64,000 nucleotides of DNA, from NCBI GenBank assembly GCA_944474755.1, contig OX104111.1:113590545-113654544 (forward strand), read 5' to 3'. The notes beneath the pieces are model-generated. The model did no database searches. It was not told where the DNA came from and saw only the letters and a list, made by a program, of their open reading frames with translations. Both the position numbers and the translations under genes were made by a program. This document shows positions 11,816 through 22,745 of the stretch, in pieces. Numbering within the stretch: position 1 is the stretch's first letter; each line of letters opens with the position of its first letter. The stretch is from Limnoperna fortunei. Its lineage: Eukaryota > Mollusca > Bivalvia > Mytilida > Modiolidae.

Positions 11816-14060
11816 CCGTTTCATATCGTTCACGTACCCCGTTGTATCTCGTTCATGTATATACCCTTTTTCATGCTTTCCCGATTGATGTCGTTTGCGT
11901 TTAGCGGCTTAATATCTTTCGGGTTTGCCTACTTTATAGCGTTCGTTTTAAACCCCTCTGTTTATTTATTATATACCAGTTCTATAAAATTGGTGTATTG
12001 CCGCTTTTTGAGTGTTTGTATATTTACGATTGTCATCGTTGTTCTATGCCCGCCTTCTTGTGGTCATGTCTAAGCGATTGATATCGTATGCATGTCCTTT
12101 TTATACAGCTCATGTATACCCGCTTGATCTCGTTCTTTTTGCCCGCTTTCTTACTTTCTTGATGTCGTACGTGTATAGCCAAGTGATATAGTGCTTTGAT
12201 ACCCACTTGTTATCCTTTCTTTATAGCCGCTATATATCGTTCTCGTATGCAATCTTGATATCCTTCTAACATACCCTCTTTATATTGTTCTTGTATGCCG
12301 AATTTATATTGTTCTTGTATGTCCAAGTTATATTATTCTTGTAAAAAATGCTTTAAATTAATCGTGTATATTCGCTTGATATTGTTTGTCTATACTCACT
12401 TGATATCTTTTCGCATACCAGCTTTAGTTGTTCTTGTATACCCGCTTGATATAAATCGCCTATACTCGCTTTATATCGCTTGTGTATACCACTTGATATC
12501 TTTGTGACAATTCTCTTAAATCGTTTGTGAACATCCACTCTATATATTTATTGTCCTCACAGGTTGTATCGTTCGTGTGCATACTATTTATGTCTATACT
12601 CACTTGATATCTTTTCGCATACCAGCTTTAGTCGTTCTTGTATACCCGCTTGATATAAATCGCCTATACTCGCTTTATATCGCTTGTGTATACCACTTGA
12701 TATCTTTGTGACAATTCTCTTAAATCGTTTGTGAACATCCACTCTATATATTTATTGTCCTCACAGGTTGTATCGTTCGTGTGCATACTATTTATGTCGT
12801 GTTTTACCTCTTTTATTGATGTGTACTCTCTTTATATCGGTCTCATTTAAATGTTGTATATCAATTTGGTATGTATACCCGATGTATATCGTTCGTGTAT
12901 ACCATCTTTATATCGTTTACATGCTTAGATCGACCTTGTAAACCCTCTTTACATTTTTTACGTATACCCGCTTTACATCCTTCTTATTTTTCTGATTTAT
13001 ATCGTTCGTGCATATCATCGTTATATTGTTCCAGCAAACCCCTATAACATCGTTCTTGTAAACTAGCTTGATAAGGTTCTTTTATTCCCGCTTTTTATCG
13101 TTCTTGTATACTCGGATGATATCGTTCTATGCCCGCTTTATTTCCGTTAATACTCGTTTCCTAAGTTCGTGTTTACAAGTGTTATTTAGTAACTGCATCA
13201 CCGCCTTATATACTTCCGTACACCCGCTTGATATAGTTTCCTTATACCGCTTTACTTTGTTCTTTATAAAGTTTTATATCCTACTTGTACACCCGCTTTA
13301 TATTTTATTGTATTACCAATATAGATTGCTTTTGTATTTCGTTTGATATTGTATTTCAATGCTGGATTTATATTGTGCTTGAATGTCAGCATTACTTTGC
13401 TCGTGTCTACACGTTTTATATAGTTCGTGTATACAATCGTTATATCGCTGGAGTACATCCACTTTATGTGGTTTATTTAAACCCGATTTATATCGTTGCT
13501 GTGTACCCGCGTTCCTTTCGTTCGTATACGTTTCTATACCCGTTCTGCATTGTTCATGTATACCCAGTGTATATCGTTTGTGTAAATCCGTTTGGTATTG
13601 TTCTTGTATACCCGCTTGATATAGTTTGTATATTCCCGATTGATATTGTATACCTGCTTTATAGTAGTCGGGTCTAACCGTTGCGTAGATTTCTTGTATA
13701 ACACATTTATATCGTTCGTGTTTACCTGCTTTTTGTCGTTTGTGCATATTCGATTTATATAGTTTGTACTTTCCCTCTTGATATCGTTCATTTTTACCTT
13801 ATATGCCCGATTTACATTGTTCTTGTATACCAGTTTTAAGTCTTTCATTTATTCCTGCTTTTTATCGTTCCATTATGCCCGTTTCATATCGTTAGTGTCT
13901 GCATGTTGTTATCGTTGGTGTCTACACGTTAGCTATCGTTTTGTATCCGTTTTATGTTGTAAATGTATACCCGCTTCATATCTTTCCTGTTTATCCAGTT
14001 ATATAAATCTTCTTTTTCCGCCTTATATCGTTCGCGTATACCCCTTTTTATCGTTCGTGT
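11815..14060 (+). repeat. 24-bp minisatellite block M5
   Basis: Longest uninterrupted M block, about 2.2 kb. Because 24 bp equals eight codons, the consensus reads YIVRVYPL, ISFVYTRF or YRSCIPAL on the plus strand and KRVYTNDI or AGIHERYK on the minus strand. This explains the crowd of overlapping pseudo-ORFs here (for example 13,285-13,677 and 13,313-13,747), none of which looks like a gene. Near 13,108-13,130 it carries the uninterrupted version of the sequence split by the CACTA insertion at 19,018. Confidence 0.85.
12389..12796 (+). repeat. 204-bp tandem duplication inside M5
   Basis: Two head-to-tail copies, 12,389-12,592 and 12,593-12,796. Reading both, I see one substitution (AGTTGTTCTTG against AGTCGTTCTTG). 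This is far more alike than the 24-bp units are to each other, so it is a recent multi-unit duplication. Confidence 0.9.
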
Positions 14061-15190
14061 ATACCTTCTTGATAAGGACATTGTGCAAAAATTATTCTAT
14101 GATACACATACAGATAGTTCGTATACGTCTTTGTATCATTTTAATAAACAATTTTGGTCGAAATTGGGTAGTCAAGACTTTTAGACTGTCATCCCTAACT
14201 CTCAATGCCTTGTTGGCGGCGACTCTTGAAGAATATGTGTACAATTATTATAACGATGACAGTACATCGTAAGCATCTTCAGAAACATACCTTAGTTTTC
14301 ATATCTCAATTCAGCTTCGTATGTTTCACTAGCACGTTGAAAAGCGATGTGTCCACAGTTATTAATTAGAACATGTTTGTATAAATCAAGATTTGTTATC
14401 GTGACTTGACTTTCGACTATGCTTGTTTGGTCGGTTTTCGTTCTTTATTTCGTCATCTATATTCTATATTTGTAATTGAACAAGGTGTCAAAACCTTATC
14501 ATTTTATATAAATGTAGAGCCTCGGTGGCCGCGTGGTAAAGTCAGTTAATAATCTTCTACTGAGCATGTGGTATGTTAACACTGAGGTCCTGGTACTCCT
14601 ACTTCCCTCCTCCCCAATACAAACTGGACGCCATGATATGGCTGAAAAACTGCTTAAAATGTCTCATTAATCACCTTTCGAAGAAATAAAAAATAAATAT
14701 AGCCTTTCGTTAAGTAACGTTTTTGGTTTACAAAGAAAACATTTGTATTAACAGAAGTGAAAATTTCAGAAGTTCAGCAAAATGTATGTGTGCTTACCAT
14801 TTTTGAGCACTAAATATTTTATGACTAGACCTTATATGTGAATTTTTTTAAAACAATACTAAAGGGACTGATTCATGTCCGTCTGAACTTTATAAATAGA
14901 TGGTTTAAAAAAGATTTAAAAAAAGAATCTTTAAGAACAAACAAAAACAAGACATTTATATTTTTACTTAGATATAACCTTTTCATAACATATAACAGTC
15001 AAATCATGTCAAGAACCTAACTGAAACAAATTTGCTTCCCATTGGAATGAAAAAAAACCTATGTTTGTGATTATTTCAACACAGTGCTGGATATTCGTAT
15101 TTCACACCTTGCTATTGCTCGGTATAAGATAATGAAGTTTTACATGACTACTTTAGATTTGTTTTTATACTTTAATCTGATGACTTAAAA
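14060..15190 (+). repeat. Module X, copy 2
   Basis: Second copy of module X, with landmarks AAATTATTCTATGATACACA, GGTAGTCAAGACTT, a SINE at 14,517 and AACAATACTAAAGGGAC near 14,850. The end (about 15,120-15,190: AATGAAGTTTTACATGACTAC) matches 60,130-60,180, just before block M11. Confidence 0.75.
14517..14700 (+). mobile_element. tRNA-derived SINE, degraded
   Basis: The head resembles a tRNA 5' half (CTCGGTGGCCGCGTGGTAAAG). The tail has CCAATACAAACTGGACGCCA, then TGATATGGCTGAAAAACTGC. The box B region is decayed. Same position in module X as the SINEs at 788 and 63,318. Confidence 0.75.
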
Positions 15191-17060
15191 AGTTTTGAGT
15201 CTTGATACCTTCTTTATTCGTATGTGTATACCAACTCTATATTATTCGTGTAAGCCAGCTTTTTATCATTATTTTAAATCAGATTTATATCGTCGTTCTA
15301 TGCTCGCTTCCTTACTTTTGTGCAAAATGATTTATATCGTAAATGTATATCCGATTTACCTTATATCAGATTGATATCGTTTCCGTATACATCTTTATAT
15401 TTTTGTATACTCAGTTTATATTGTTCGTGTATGCCCGCTTTATATTGTAAGTGTCTCCACTTTTAATATATATTTATGTATATTTATGATAGTATTCGTT
15501 TATACACACTTTATTTTGCTTTTGTATTCCCGCTTGGTAATGTTCGTTTATACCCGCTTTAAATCGTTCGTAACAATCAGCTAATATAGTTTTGTTCACC
15601 CATTTTATGTAGTCTACACGCTTTGTATCGTTCGTTTATATATGCTTATATCGATAGTGTATACCCACTTTATATCGTTTACGTTTTCCCAGTGTTGAGT
15701 GTTCGTGTATACCTGTTTTATATCGATATTGCATACCCGCTTTATATTGTAGACATATTACTGCTTTATATCGTTCGTATTTTCCCAACTTATATCGTTT
15801 GCCTTTCGCGGCTTAATATGTTTCCGGTATACCTCCATTACAGCGTTCTTTTTTAACCGCTGTATTTATTTCTGTATGACCGCTTTGTGTCATTCATATA
15901 TACCGGCATTTAATATTTCTAACACTCCCGCTTTATATAGTTCCTGTATAACCAATTGATAAGGTTTTTGTGTGTCAGCTTTTTACTATTCGTGATATCG
16001 TTCTAATATGCCAGAATTTCTTACTTTCGCTAAATATTGTTCCTTTATACCCGCTTTATACTGTTCCAGTATAAAGCTGGTATATTCTACTTGAATATCC
16101 GATATATATATTTTCTTTTATACCCGCTGTATATATTTTTGTTGATGCTAAATTTGTGTTGCTTTTTGTGTCCCAGCTTTATTTCGTCCTTGTTTACACG
16201 GTTTATGCCGTTAGTGTTTATACTGTCTATATCGTTTGCTTGACATCGTAAGTTTATACCCACTTTTATATGTCTTTAAATCCCGCTGTATATCGTTCGT
16301 TTATACCCGTTTGACATCGTTCGTTACAATTGGCTTCAACATTTTTTGTACACCCACTTTATATAACTCGTGTACATCCGCTTTATATCGTTCCTTTATA
16401 ACGCTTTATATTTTTTGTGTAACTGCTCTATTTCGTTCTGATATTTCCCTTGTATATCGATCTATATATCCGCTTCATATCGCTCGCGTATTCCGCTGTA
16501 TCTCGTTCATGTATATACCAGCATTCTTGTTTTCACGACTTATATCGTTTGCGTTTACCGGCTTAATATTTGTCTGGTTTACCTACTTTACGGCGTTCTT
16601 GTTAAACCGCTCTGTTTATTTATTGTATAACCGATAAATATCGTTTGTATATATCAGCTCAATAAATTTGGGTTGTATCCTCTTTTTGAGTGTTTGTTTA
16701 TATCCAATTTTTATCGTTTTCCTATGCCAGCTTTCTTACGGTACTGTCTAAACGCTTGATATATTGTAATATATGTCCTTCTTATACAGCTTGTATACCC
16801 GCTTGATCTCGTTCTTCTACGTCCATTTTCTTACTTTCGTTTATATCCGTGTACTTACATTTGTGCCTCCATGCTTTATCTCTTGTGTATAGCCACTTTA
16901 GTTGTTTGATACCCGCGTGTTATCCTTTTTTTATAGACGCTATATATCGTTCTCCTATACTAGTTTGATATCCTTTTCATATACCCGCATTATATTATTC
17001 TAGTATGCAAAATTTATATTGTTATTGTAAACCAGCTTTAAATCGTTCGTTTAACCGTTG
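15190..17060 (+). repeat. 24-bp minisatellite block M6
   Basis: Degenerate 24-bp units whose variant order parallels block M11 (60,180-61,370): GTGTATACCAACTCTATATT at the start, then AATATGTTTCCGG-type variants, the ACCGCTGTATTTATT variant and an inverted CAGTATAAAGCTGGTATA unit. No gene. Confidence 0.8.
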
Positions 17061-17112
17061 TATTTTTAGCTCACCTGACCCAAAGGGTCATGTGAGCTAT
17101 TGTTATCACTTT

Positions 17113-17180
17113 GCGTCCGTCGGCGTCGTCGTCGTCGTCGTCGTCGGCGTCGTCGTCGTCGTCGTCGTCGTCGGCGTCTG
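17113..17180 (+). repeat. (GTC)n microsatellite
   Basis: Nearly pure GTC/GGC trinucleotide tract. On the minus strand it would read as a run of aspartates, which explains a poly-D pseudo-ORF. It is part of the element starting at 17,069. Confidence 0.95.
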
Positions 17181-17199
17181 TAAACTTTTTACATTTTAA

Positions 17200-18720
17200 T
17201 CTTCTTCTCTGAAACCACTTGGCCAATTGAAACCAAACTTGGCCATAATGTTCATTGGATGGACCTTTACAAAGTTTGTGTTTTTTATTTTGATTGGTAA
17301 ACCAATATGGCCGCCACCTCAAGACTTAGTTTAACATAGGACCCTATGGGAAAAAAGTTAAAAAGCGCTTCTTCTCTGAAACCGTTTAACCAATCAAAAC
17401 AAAACTTACTAGCAATATTGTTTAGATGGTCCTCTATAAAGTTTGTGTTTAAGATGGGAATTGGAAATTCAAAATGGCCGCCACTGCAGGACTTAGTGTA
17501 ACATAGAACCCTATGGGAAAAAGTTTTAAAAGGCTTCTTCTCTGAAACGGGTTAATCAATGGAAACAAAAACTTACTAGCAACATTGTTTGGATGGTCCT
17601 CTATAAAGTTTGTGTTTTTTATGGCAATTGGAAATTCAAAATGGCTGCCACCACAGGACTTAATTTAACATAGGACCCTATGGGAAAAAGTTTGAAAGGC
17701 TTCTTTTCTGAAACCGGCCAACCAATGGAAACAAAACTTACTTGCAATATTGTTTGGATGGTCCTCTATAAAGTTAATGTTTTTTTTATCCCATTCTGAT
17801 ATTCAAAATGGCCGCCACCGCAGGACTTAGTTTAACATTGGACCCTATGGGAAAAAGATTAAAAAGGGCTTCTTCTCTGAAACCAGTTAACCAATCAAAA
17901 CAAAACTTACTAGCAATATTGTTTGGATGGTCCTTTATAAAGTTTATGATTTTTATGCCAACTGGAAATTCAAAATGGCCGCTACCGCAGGACTTAGTTT
18001 AACATAGGACCCTATGTAAAAAAGTTTTTAAAGGCTTCTTCTCTGAAACCGGTTAATCAATGGAAACAAAAACTTACTAGCAATATTGTTTGGATGGTCC
18101 TCTATAAAGTTTATGTTTTTTATGGCATTGGAAATTCAAAATGCCCGCTACGGCAGGACTTAGTTTAACATAGGACCCTATGGGAAAAAGTTTGAAAGGC
18201 TTCTTTTCTGAAACCGGCCAACCAATGGAAACAAAACTTACTAGCAATATTGCTTGGATGGTCCTCTATAAAGTTAATGTTTTTTATCCCAATCTGATAT
18301 TCAAAATGGCCACCACCGCAGGACTTAGTTTAACATTGGACCCTATGGGAAAAAGGATAAAAAGGGCTTCTTCTCTGAAACCGGTTAACCAATCAAAACA
18401 AAACTTACTAGCAATATTGTTTGAATGGTCCTTTATAAAGTTTATGATTTTTATGCCAACTGGAAATTCAAAATGGCCGCTACCGCAGGACTTAGTTTAA
18501 CATAGGACCCTATGGGAAAAAGTTTTAAAAGGCTTCTTCTCTGAAACGGGTTAATCAATGGAAACAAAAACTTACTCGCAATATTGTTTGGATGGTCCTT
18601 TATAAAGTTTATGTTTTTTATGGCAATTGGAAATTCAAAATTGCCACCTCCCCCGCAGGACTTAGTTTAACATAGGACCCTATGGGCAAATAAAAAAATC
18701 TTCTCTATACAACTGGTTAA
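17200..18720 (+). repeat. ~166-bp satellite, about ten units
   Basis: Each unit contains GGCTTCTTCTCTGAAACC, GTTTGGATGGTCCTCTATAA, TTCAAAATGGCCGC and CATAGGACCCTATGGG. Unit starts fall near 17,204, 17,370, 17,535, 17,700, 17,870, 18,036, 18,200, 18,370, 18,535 and 18,700. A two-unit higher-order pattern shows: units at 17,700 and 18,200 share AACCGGCCAACCAATGG and a TTAATGTTTTTTATCCCA variant. 18-bp and longer exact matches are common. Confidence 0.9.
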
Positions 18721-18875
18721 CCAATGAAACAAAGCTTTCTAGTAATATTGTTTGGATGGTCTTATTTAAAGTTTATTGAAAATTACAGGACTTACTTTAA
18801 CATCAGGGAAATGCCATCTTCATTGCCTATAAAATCAGGTGAGCGATACAGGCTCTTAAGAGCCTCTGGTTTATT

Positions 18876-19017
18876 GTATAACCACTTATATCGTTCTGGC
18901 ATACCAGCTTTATTAGGTTCTCTTATGCCCTGTTCATATCGTTCATGTATTCCCGCTTTAATATCATCCGTGTATACCCGCTTTTTATCGTTCGTGTGTA
19001 CTTGGTTGATATCGTTC
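18876..19017 (+). repeat. 24-bp minisatellite block M7, left part
   Basis: About six M units, cut by the CACTA insertion. The last bases GATATCGTTC continue, after the 20.9-kb insertion, as TTCTATGCCCGCTTTCTTA at 39,930. The joined order matches 13,081-13,260 and 62,100-62,290. Confidence 0.85.
19015..19017 (+). repeat. Target-site duplication TTC, left
   Basis: The three bases directly before the CACTG terminus are repeated directly after the other terminus at 39,930-39,932. A 3-bp duplication is what the CACTA/EnSpm superfamily makes. The uninterrupted site near 13,108-13,130 (GATATCGTTCTATGCCCGCT) has TTC once. Confidence 0.9.
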
Positions 19018-19028
19018 CACTGCATGAA
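19018..19028 (+). repeat. Left terminal inverted repeat CACTGCATGAA
   Basis: Matches the reverse complement of 39,919-39,929 over 11 bp and diverges at once after that (AATTCG against TGCACT). Confidence 0.92.
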
Positions 19029-19345
19029 AATTCGAGTTTAATGGGATATTATATTTGCATTTAATTTGGTTCAACGTCGGTTTATATGTTTACTTGACAT
19101 TTACTGTACATTCAACTACAAAATTATTTGAATTTACTAAAATAATATATTTCAAATTTAATTTAGTTTAATGGTAAATTAATTAAAAGTCTACTCCAAA
19201 TTTACTTAGGATTTATTAGTCACATGTTATTTGGAATTTACCATAATTTAAAATGAATTTTCTTCTACCAGTAAATTTGCATATAAGTTTACTTAAATTT
19301 AAATTGGAGTAAACATCATTAAATTTGAATTAGGCAATACATATC
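19029..19345. repeat. CACTA subterminal repeat region, left
   Basis: About 300 bp densely packed with AAATTTACT / AGTAAATTT variants in both orientations. One 13-mer, AGTAAATTTGCAT, near 19,271 is shared with the right end near 39,667. Inferred role: transposase-binding sites, by analogy with plant EnSpm subterminal repeats. Confidence 0.75.
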
Positions 19346-19688
19346 TTTTAAAAAAACTTTTTGCATTCTGTAGTATTCTTTAGTTCACGTTTTGCAGTAA
19401 GGTTTTGTAATTAATTATTAAAACAGAACATAATTAACACTTTTTGTTATCTTGCTCAAACTAAAAGAAAACCCTACTCGCGATGTAAGTTTTAATTACG
19501 AAATAAGTCTCATTATATTTTTATTGCGTCGTAAAAAACAGTTAGTCATTCCTTATTAAAAAATATGAGACAAGTAAAGAAAACTGAAACAATTTAAACA
19601 AAGCAACAAACAAGTTTTAAAAAATTTTTAAGAAGGCTTCTCATGAACGGCGTATTACATTTATACAAAAATCGACCAAAGACAGAAA

Positions 19689-20077
19689 TGGCCGGATTTC
19701 GTTAAACAGGAAGTAGGTGAGTGACAGACCTGAAATCGAATCCCACGTTATGTGAGGCCATGCTGATGCTGCATACCCAATTTCAAGAGAATGTGATTAG
19801 TAGTTGCAGAGAAAACTGTTACGAAAATTTTTCCTATTTTGACCCTTGAAACAGTCTAAGTCGGCTCGGAAAACAAGACATAGTTAACTGACTGACCTGG
19901 AAAGGGGAGGCACGGTACAACTCATCATGCTAAAGCTGTGCACCAAATTTGAAATCAATGCCTTTAGTAGAAGCCGAGAAAACTCTTACGAAAATGTGTT
20001 CCCCGCCTGCCCGCACGCCCGCCCGCCCAACATTCACCATACTATAATCCGGATTTTCACTCTGTGAAATCCGGCCA
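19689..20077. mobile_element. Non-autonomous element with 12-bp TIRs TGGCCGGATTTC
   Basis: The left end TGGCCGGATTTC and right end GAAATCCGGCCA are perfect inverses. Inside are two diverged copies of a ~120-bp half unit (each with GACCTG..A, ATGCTGATGCTG/ATGCTAAAGCTG, then GAGAAAACT.TTACGAAAAT), and a CCCGCCCGCCCGCCC tract near the right end. No coding capacity. It is nested inside the CACTA element. Confidence 0.8.
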
Positions 20078-22184
20078 AAAATCAGAAAGGTGGGGTGTCT
20101 CCATACAATTTTGTTATTTAAAAAAAAATAATAATGTTGTTATTTAATCATTAAACACTATTTCATCAGTCAATATGTATTTATTTGGTATTAAAAACAC
20201 AAGAAAAATGCAAAAAAATATGACTTCGCAAGTTGTAAAGTATGGAAGGCTCTTTAACTAAATAACTACTGACAGTTTGATTTAGCCAAACTAAACTAAT
20301 ACCTAACTTCGTATTTTAAAAGATCATGAAATTGTCATGAAATCAGTCAGTTTTTAGTTCAGTTTATCTCCCTTTTGTCTTATGATGACATGTTTTGATT
20401 ATTCCCCTTGATTTAAGTAACTCAATTATTAATTCGTAAAAGAAAATTTGTTAAATTAAGACAGCCATACCTGTATTAAAGAATAGGTGGTTTGTTTGAT
20501 ATAGTTAAAATTGTACTTCGCACTGTTTTTTCTGACTGACAAATGAGGGGCAAAAGTGGGGAGTGTTATTGTCCATGGGGTGCCACTACGTATTCAGAAT
20601 TTGATTTATTCCTCCCAAATGCGTTTAAAACTTTGTGTATTTTCGTACCAAAGATTGCATTTCCGTTGGAAAATATATTTGCTACACCAATCCTTATTAA
20701 TACATTTTTCACGATTTATCGTAGCGTTTAATTGTCGCGCCCATCGCGTTATGCATTAGTACATTTATAATTGTACATGACTGCAGTTACATCATTTAGC
20801 GGGTAATAATTGATAAAGAAAATCCAAATGCAGTGACGGAGAAAAGTGTACATGAAAAAATAAAAGTCTCGGCTTTAAAACTTTTCAAGAACCAGTTATT
20901 TTTCATCTGAGTCTAATCCGTCTTGACTATTTGTTATGGCGACACCTTTTTTTTTACGGCCGATCACGAAAAATTTCTAATGAAAAGACAATTTATTTTC
21001 GGATTAATTTGGAATGGAAAGGTCCGAAGCAGCTTGTTAATGTACTTCAAGATTGTCGCTATATTACAGAGAAAAGATTTCAATGCCGGCAAAATTTCTG
21101 GCGTGTGTAATATATATTGTTTATTTGCACAATACTAGGGAGACAAAACGATTTTATTAGTTCAATACACATTTTTATCAATAATGAGAAAAATGTGGCA
21201 ATATACTTGTAATTCAATACTTAAATTACGAAGTCGTAGCAAAAATGTCATTGCTTGAAAGAAAAGAAAATTCTTGCAGAGATATACAACAGCATGGAAT
21301 ACTTGTTCTCGCCGAAGTAATCAGGTTACGAAATCTTCATGTCGAAGGAAAAATGTAATTTACCAATTTTTCTCACATGACATCATTAGTTTATGTTTGT
21401 AATCTTGGTATTTTTCATGAGATTTTATTAAAATGTGAAGATTGCATATGATGGTTAAGACTCGACCAAATGACAAGAAATACATACGAAATTTGTGAAA
21501 ATGAAATAGGAATAAAACAGCGACATAACAAAAACGGGAGCTTTTGGAAGATTTAATTTTAATTAGATAGACGATTAGTAGGCTACGAAGTCAAAAAAAG
21601 ATTTCTTTTCCTGCATCATAAAAAATCCATATATGTAGTTTATACGACATGGAAGCGAAGTCATGCAAAGAAATCATTTTGAACGAATAAATGTAATAAC
21701 CGATGAAAGTACAATTTTTTGTGAAAACGAGGTTAGAGTACGTGCCGACAAATAGCTACGGTGTACTTTAGCTAGTGCACAATAAGAATTCCAGTACCAA
21801 AGAGAGGCAAATCAAAACATATGTTAAGTTGCTGAGTTTTGCACTTAGCGAATTACATATAGTGTATAAATATTTAAGTATGTACATGTTTGTACAAAGT
21901 AAACGTCAACTTTTCATTTCTACTACATTTTCGATTTCTATAATGACTCTCATTTTAAAATGTTTACTGGGTTGTAAAATACGATGCTCAAAAATAAATC
22001 ATATTTTCGAATCTATCGACTCTATTTCTATAATAAACGTACTTCAGACTGTTCATTTCTTTGCGTTTTTTTCAGCTTTGTGTTGTACGCTTGTTTAATA
22101 ATTGTTTGTTATGTATGAAGTTAAAATCAGATACGTTTATAGGTTGTTACGTGCTATTGAGTATTGTATACAAAAGTATGTACT

Positions 22185-22320
22185 CGACTCCAATCTTTAT
22201 TGTCGAGGATTGGCAGTTTTCCTACCGAAGGTCGGGGTTTTCTCTGGTACTCCGGCTTCCTACCCCAATACAAACTAAACGCCATGATTTAGCTAAACAT
22301 GTATATCGTTAAACAACACT
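22185..22320 (+). mobile_element. SINE fragment
   Basis: Contains CGACTCCAATCTTTATTG, then CCTACCGAAGGTCGGGG, TACTCCGGCTTCC and CCAATACAAACTAAACGCCA. The order matches the better copy at 61,370-61,615 from its middle onward. The tRNA head is absent. Confidence 0.75.
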
Positions 22321-22614
22321 CCAACAAACAAAAAGTGTAAACATAATTTATGACAAAACAAAGGACTGTTACATTTTTTTAATTTGAAATTGTTATTTTA
22401 ATAAAGTTTCGTAATAAAGTAAACTCATGGTGTCACCCCTCCACCATGCATGGACCTCGTCCAAATCTTACTATACCATAAATATGAATATGAAAGCTTA
22501 TAAAACCCTAGTAGTCCGATCTCTATCTATGGATTTTGTTTTTTATGTCCCTCTGTTTAATTGGTTTATTTTTTTGTTTTAATGTTGTTTCAGTAATTTT
22601 TCAGCTCCGTCACG

Positions 22615-22745
22615 GCGTCTGCAGTTTATATTTGGTGAGGAGCCGGAGTACTCGGAGAAAACCCCTGAACATTCTGAAGGAAAACTGGCAATCCTTGTCA
22701 AATAAGATTGGAGTCGAGCGCACCCTGCCCGATTTAATTATAAAT
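22615..22745 (-). mobile_element. SINE fragment, reverse orientation
   Basis: GAGGAGCCGGAGTACTCGG, AACTGGCAATCCTTGTCAAA and GATTGGAGTCGAGCGCACCC are the reverse complement of the SINE body. Together with the plus-strand piece at 22,185, it gives two SINEs in opposite orientation about 300 bp apart. Confidence 0.75.

Larger units (their letters stand above)
17069..18875 (+). mobile_element. Bivalve-type non-autonomous element with internal satellite
   Basis: It begins AGCTCACCTGACCCAAAGGG followed by TCATGTGAGCT (an 11-bp inverted start), then a (GTC)n tract. It ends with CAGGTGAGCGATACAGGCTC and TTAAGAGCCTCTGG. I recall this start and end pair from many bivalve genomes. Between them the usual single middle segment is expanded to about ten tandem units of ~166 bp. 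No open frame persists across the units, so I see no protein. It interrupts minisatellite on both sides. Confidence 0.75.

Noticed and set aside
13285..13747. Overlapping ORFs of 130-144 codons on both strands with repeating IVRVYP / KRVYTND motifs
   Set aside because: They follow exactly the 24-bp minisatellite, occur in several frames at once and have no start context, splice sites or conserved domain. Explained by a stop-poor 8-codon period. The same holds for 3,655-3,897, 15,623-15,856, 16,236-16,637, 40,339-40,605, 44,136-44,510, 60,185-60,523 and 61,776-62,063.
14517..14600. Possible functional tRNA gene
   Set aside because: Only a tRNA-like 5' half is visible, with no proper anticodon arm or acceptor pairing; followed by a SINE tail, so it is a SINE head.
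17071..17322. Minus-strand ORF with a poly-aspartate run
   Set aside because: It is the complement of the (GTC)n tract in a non-autonomous element; the rest of the frame is the element's repeat sequence.
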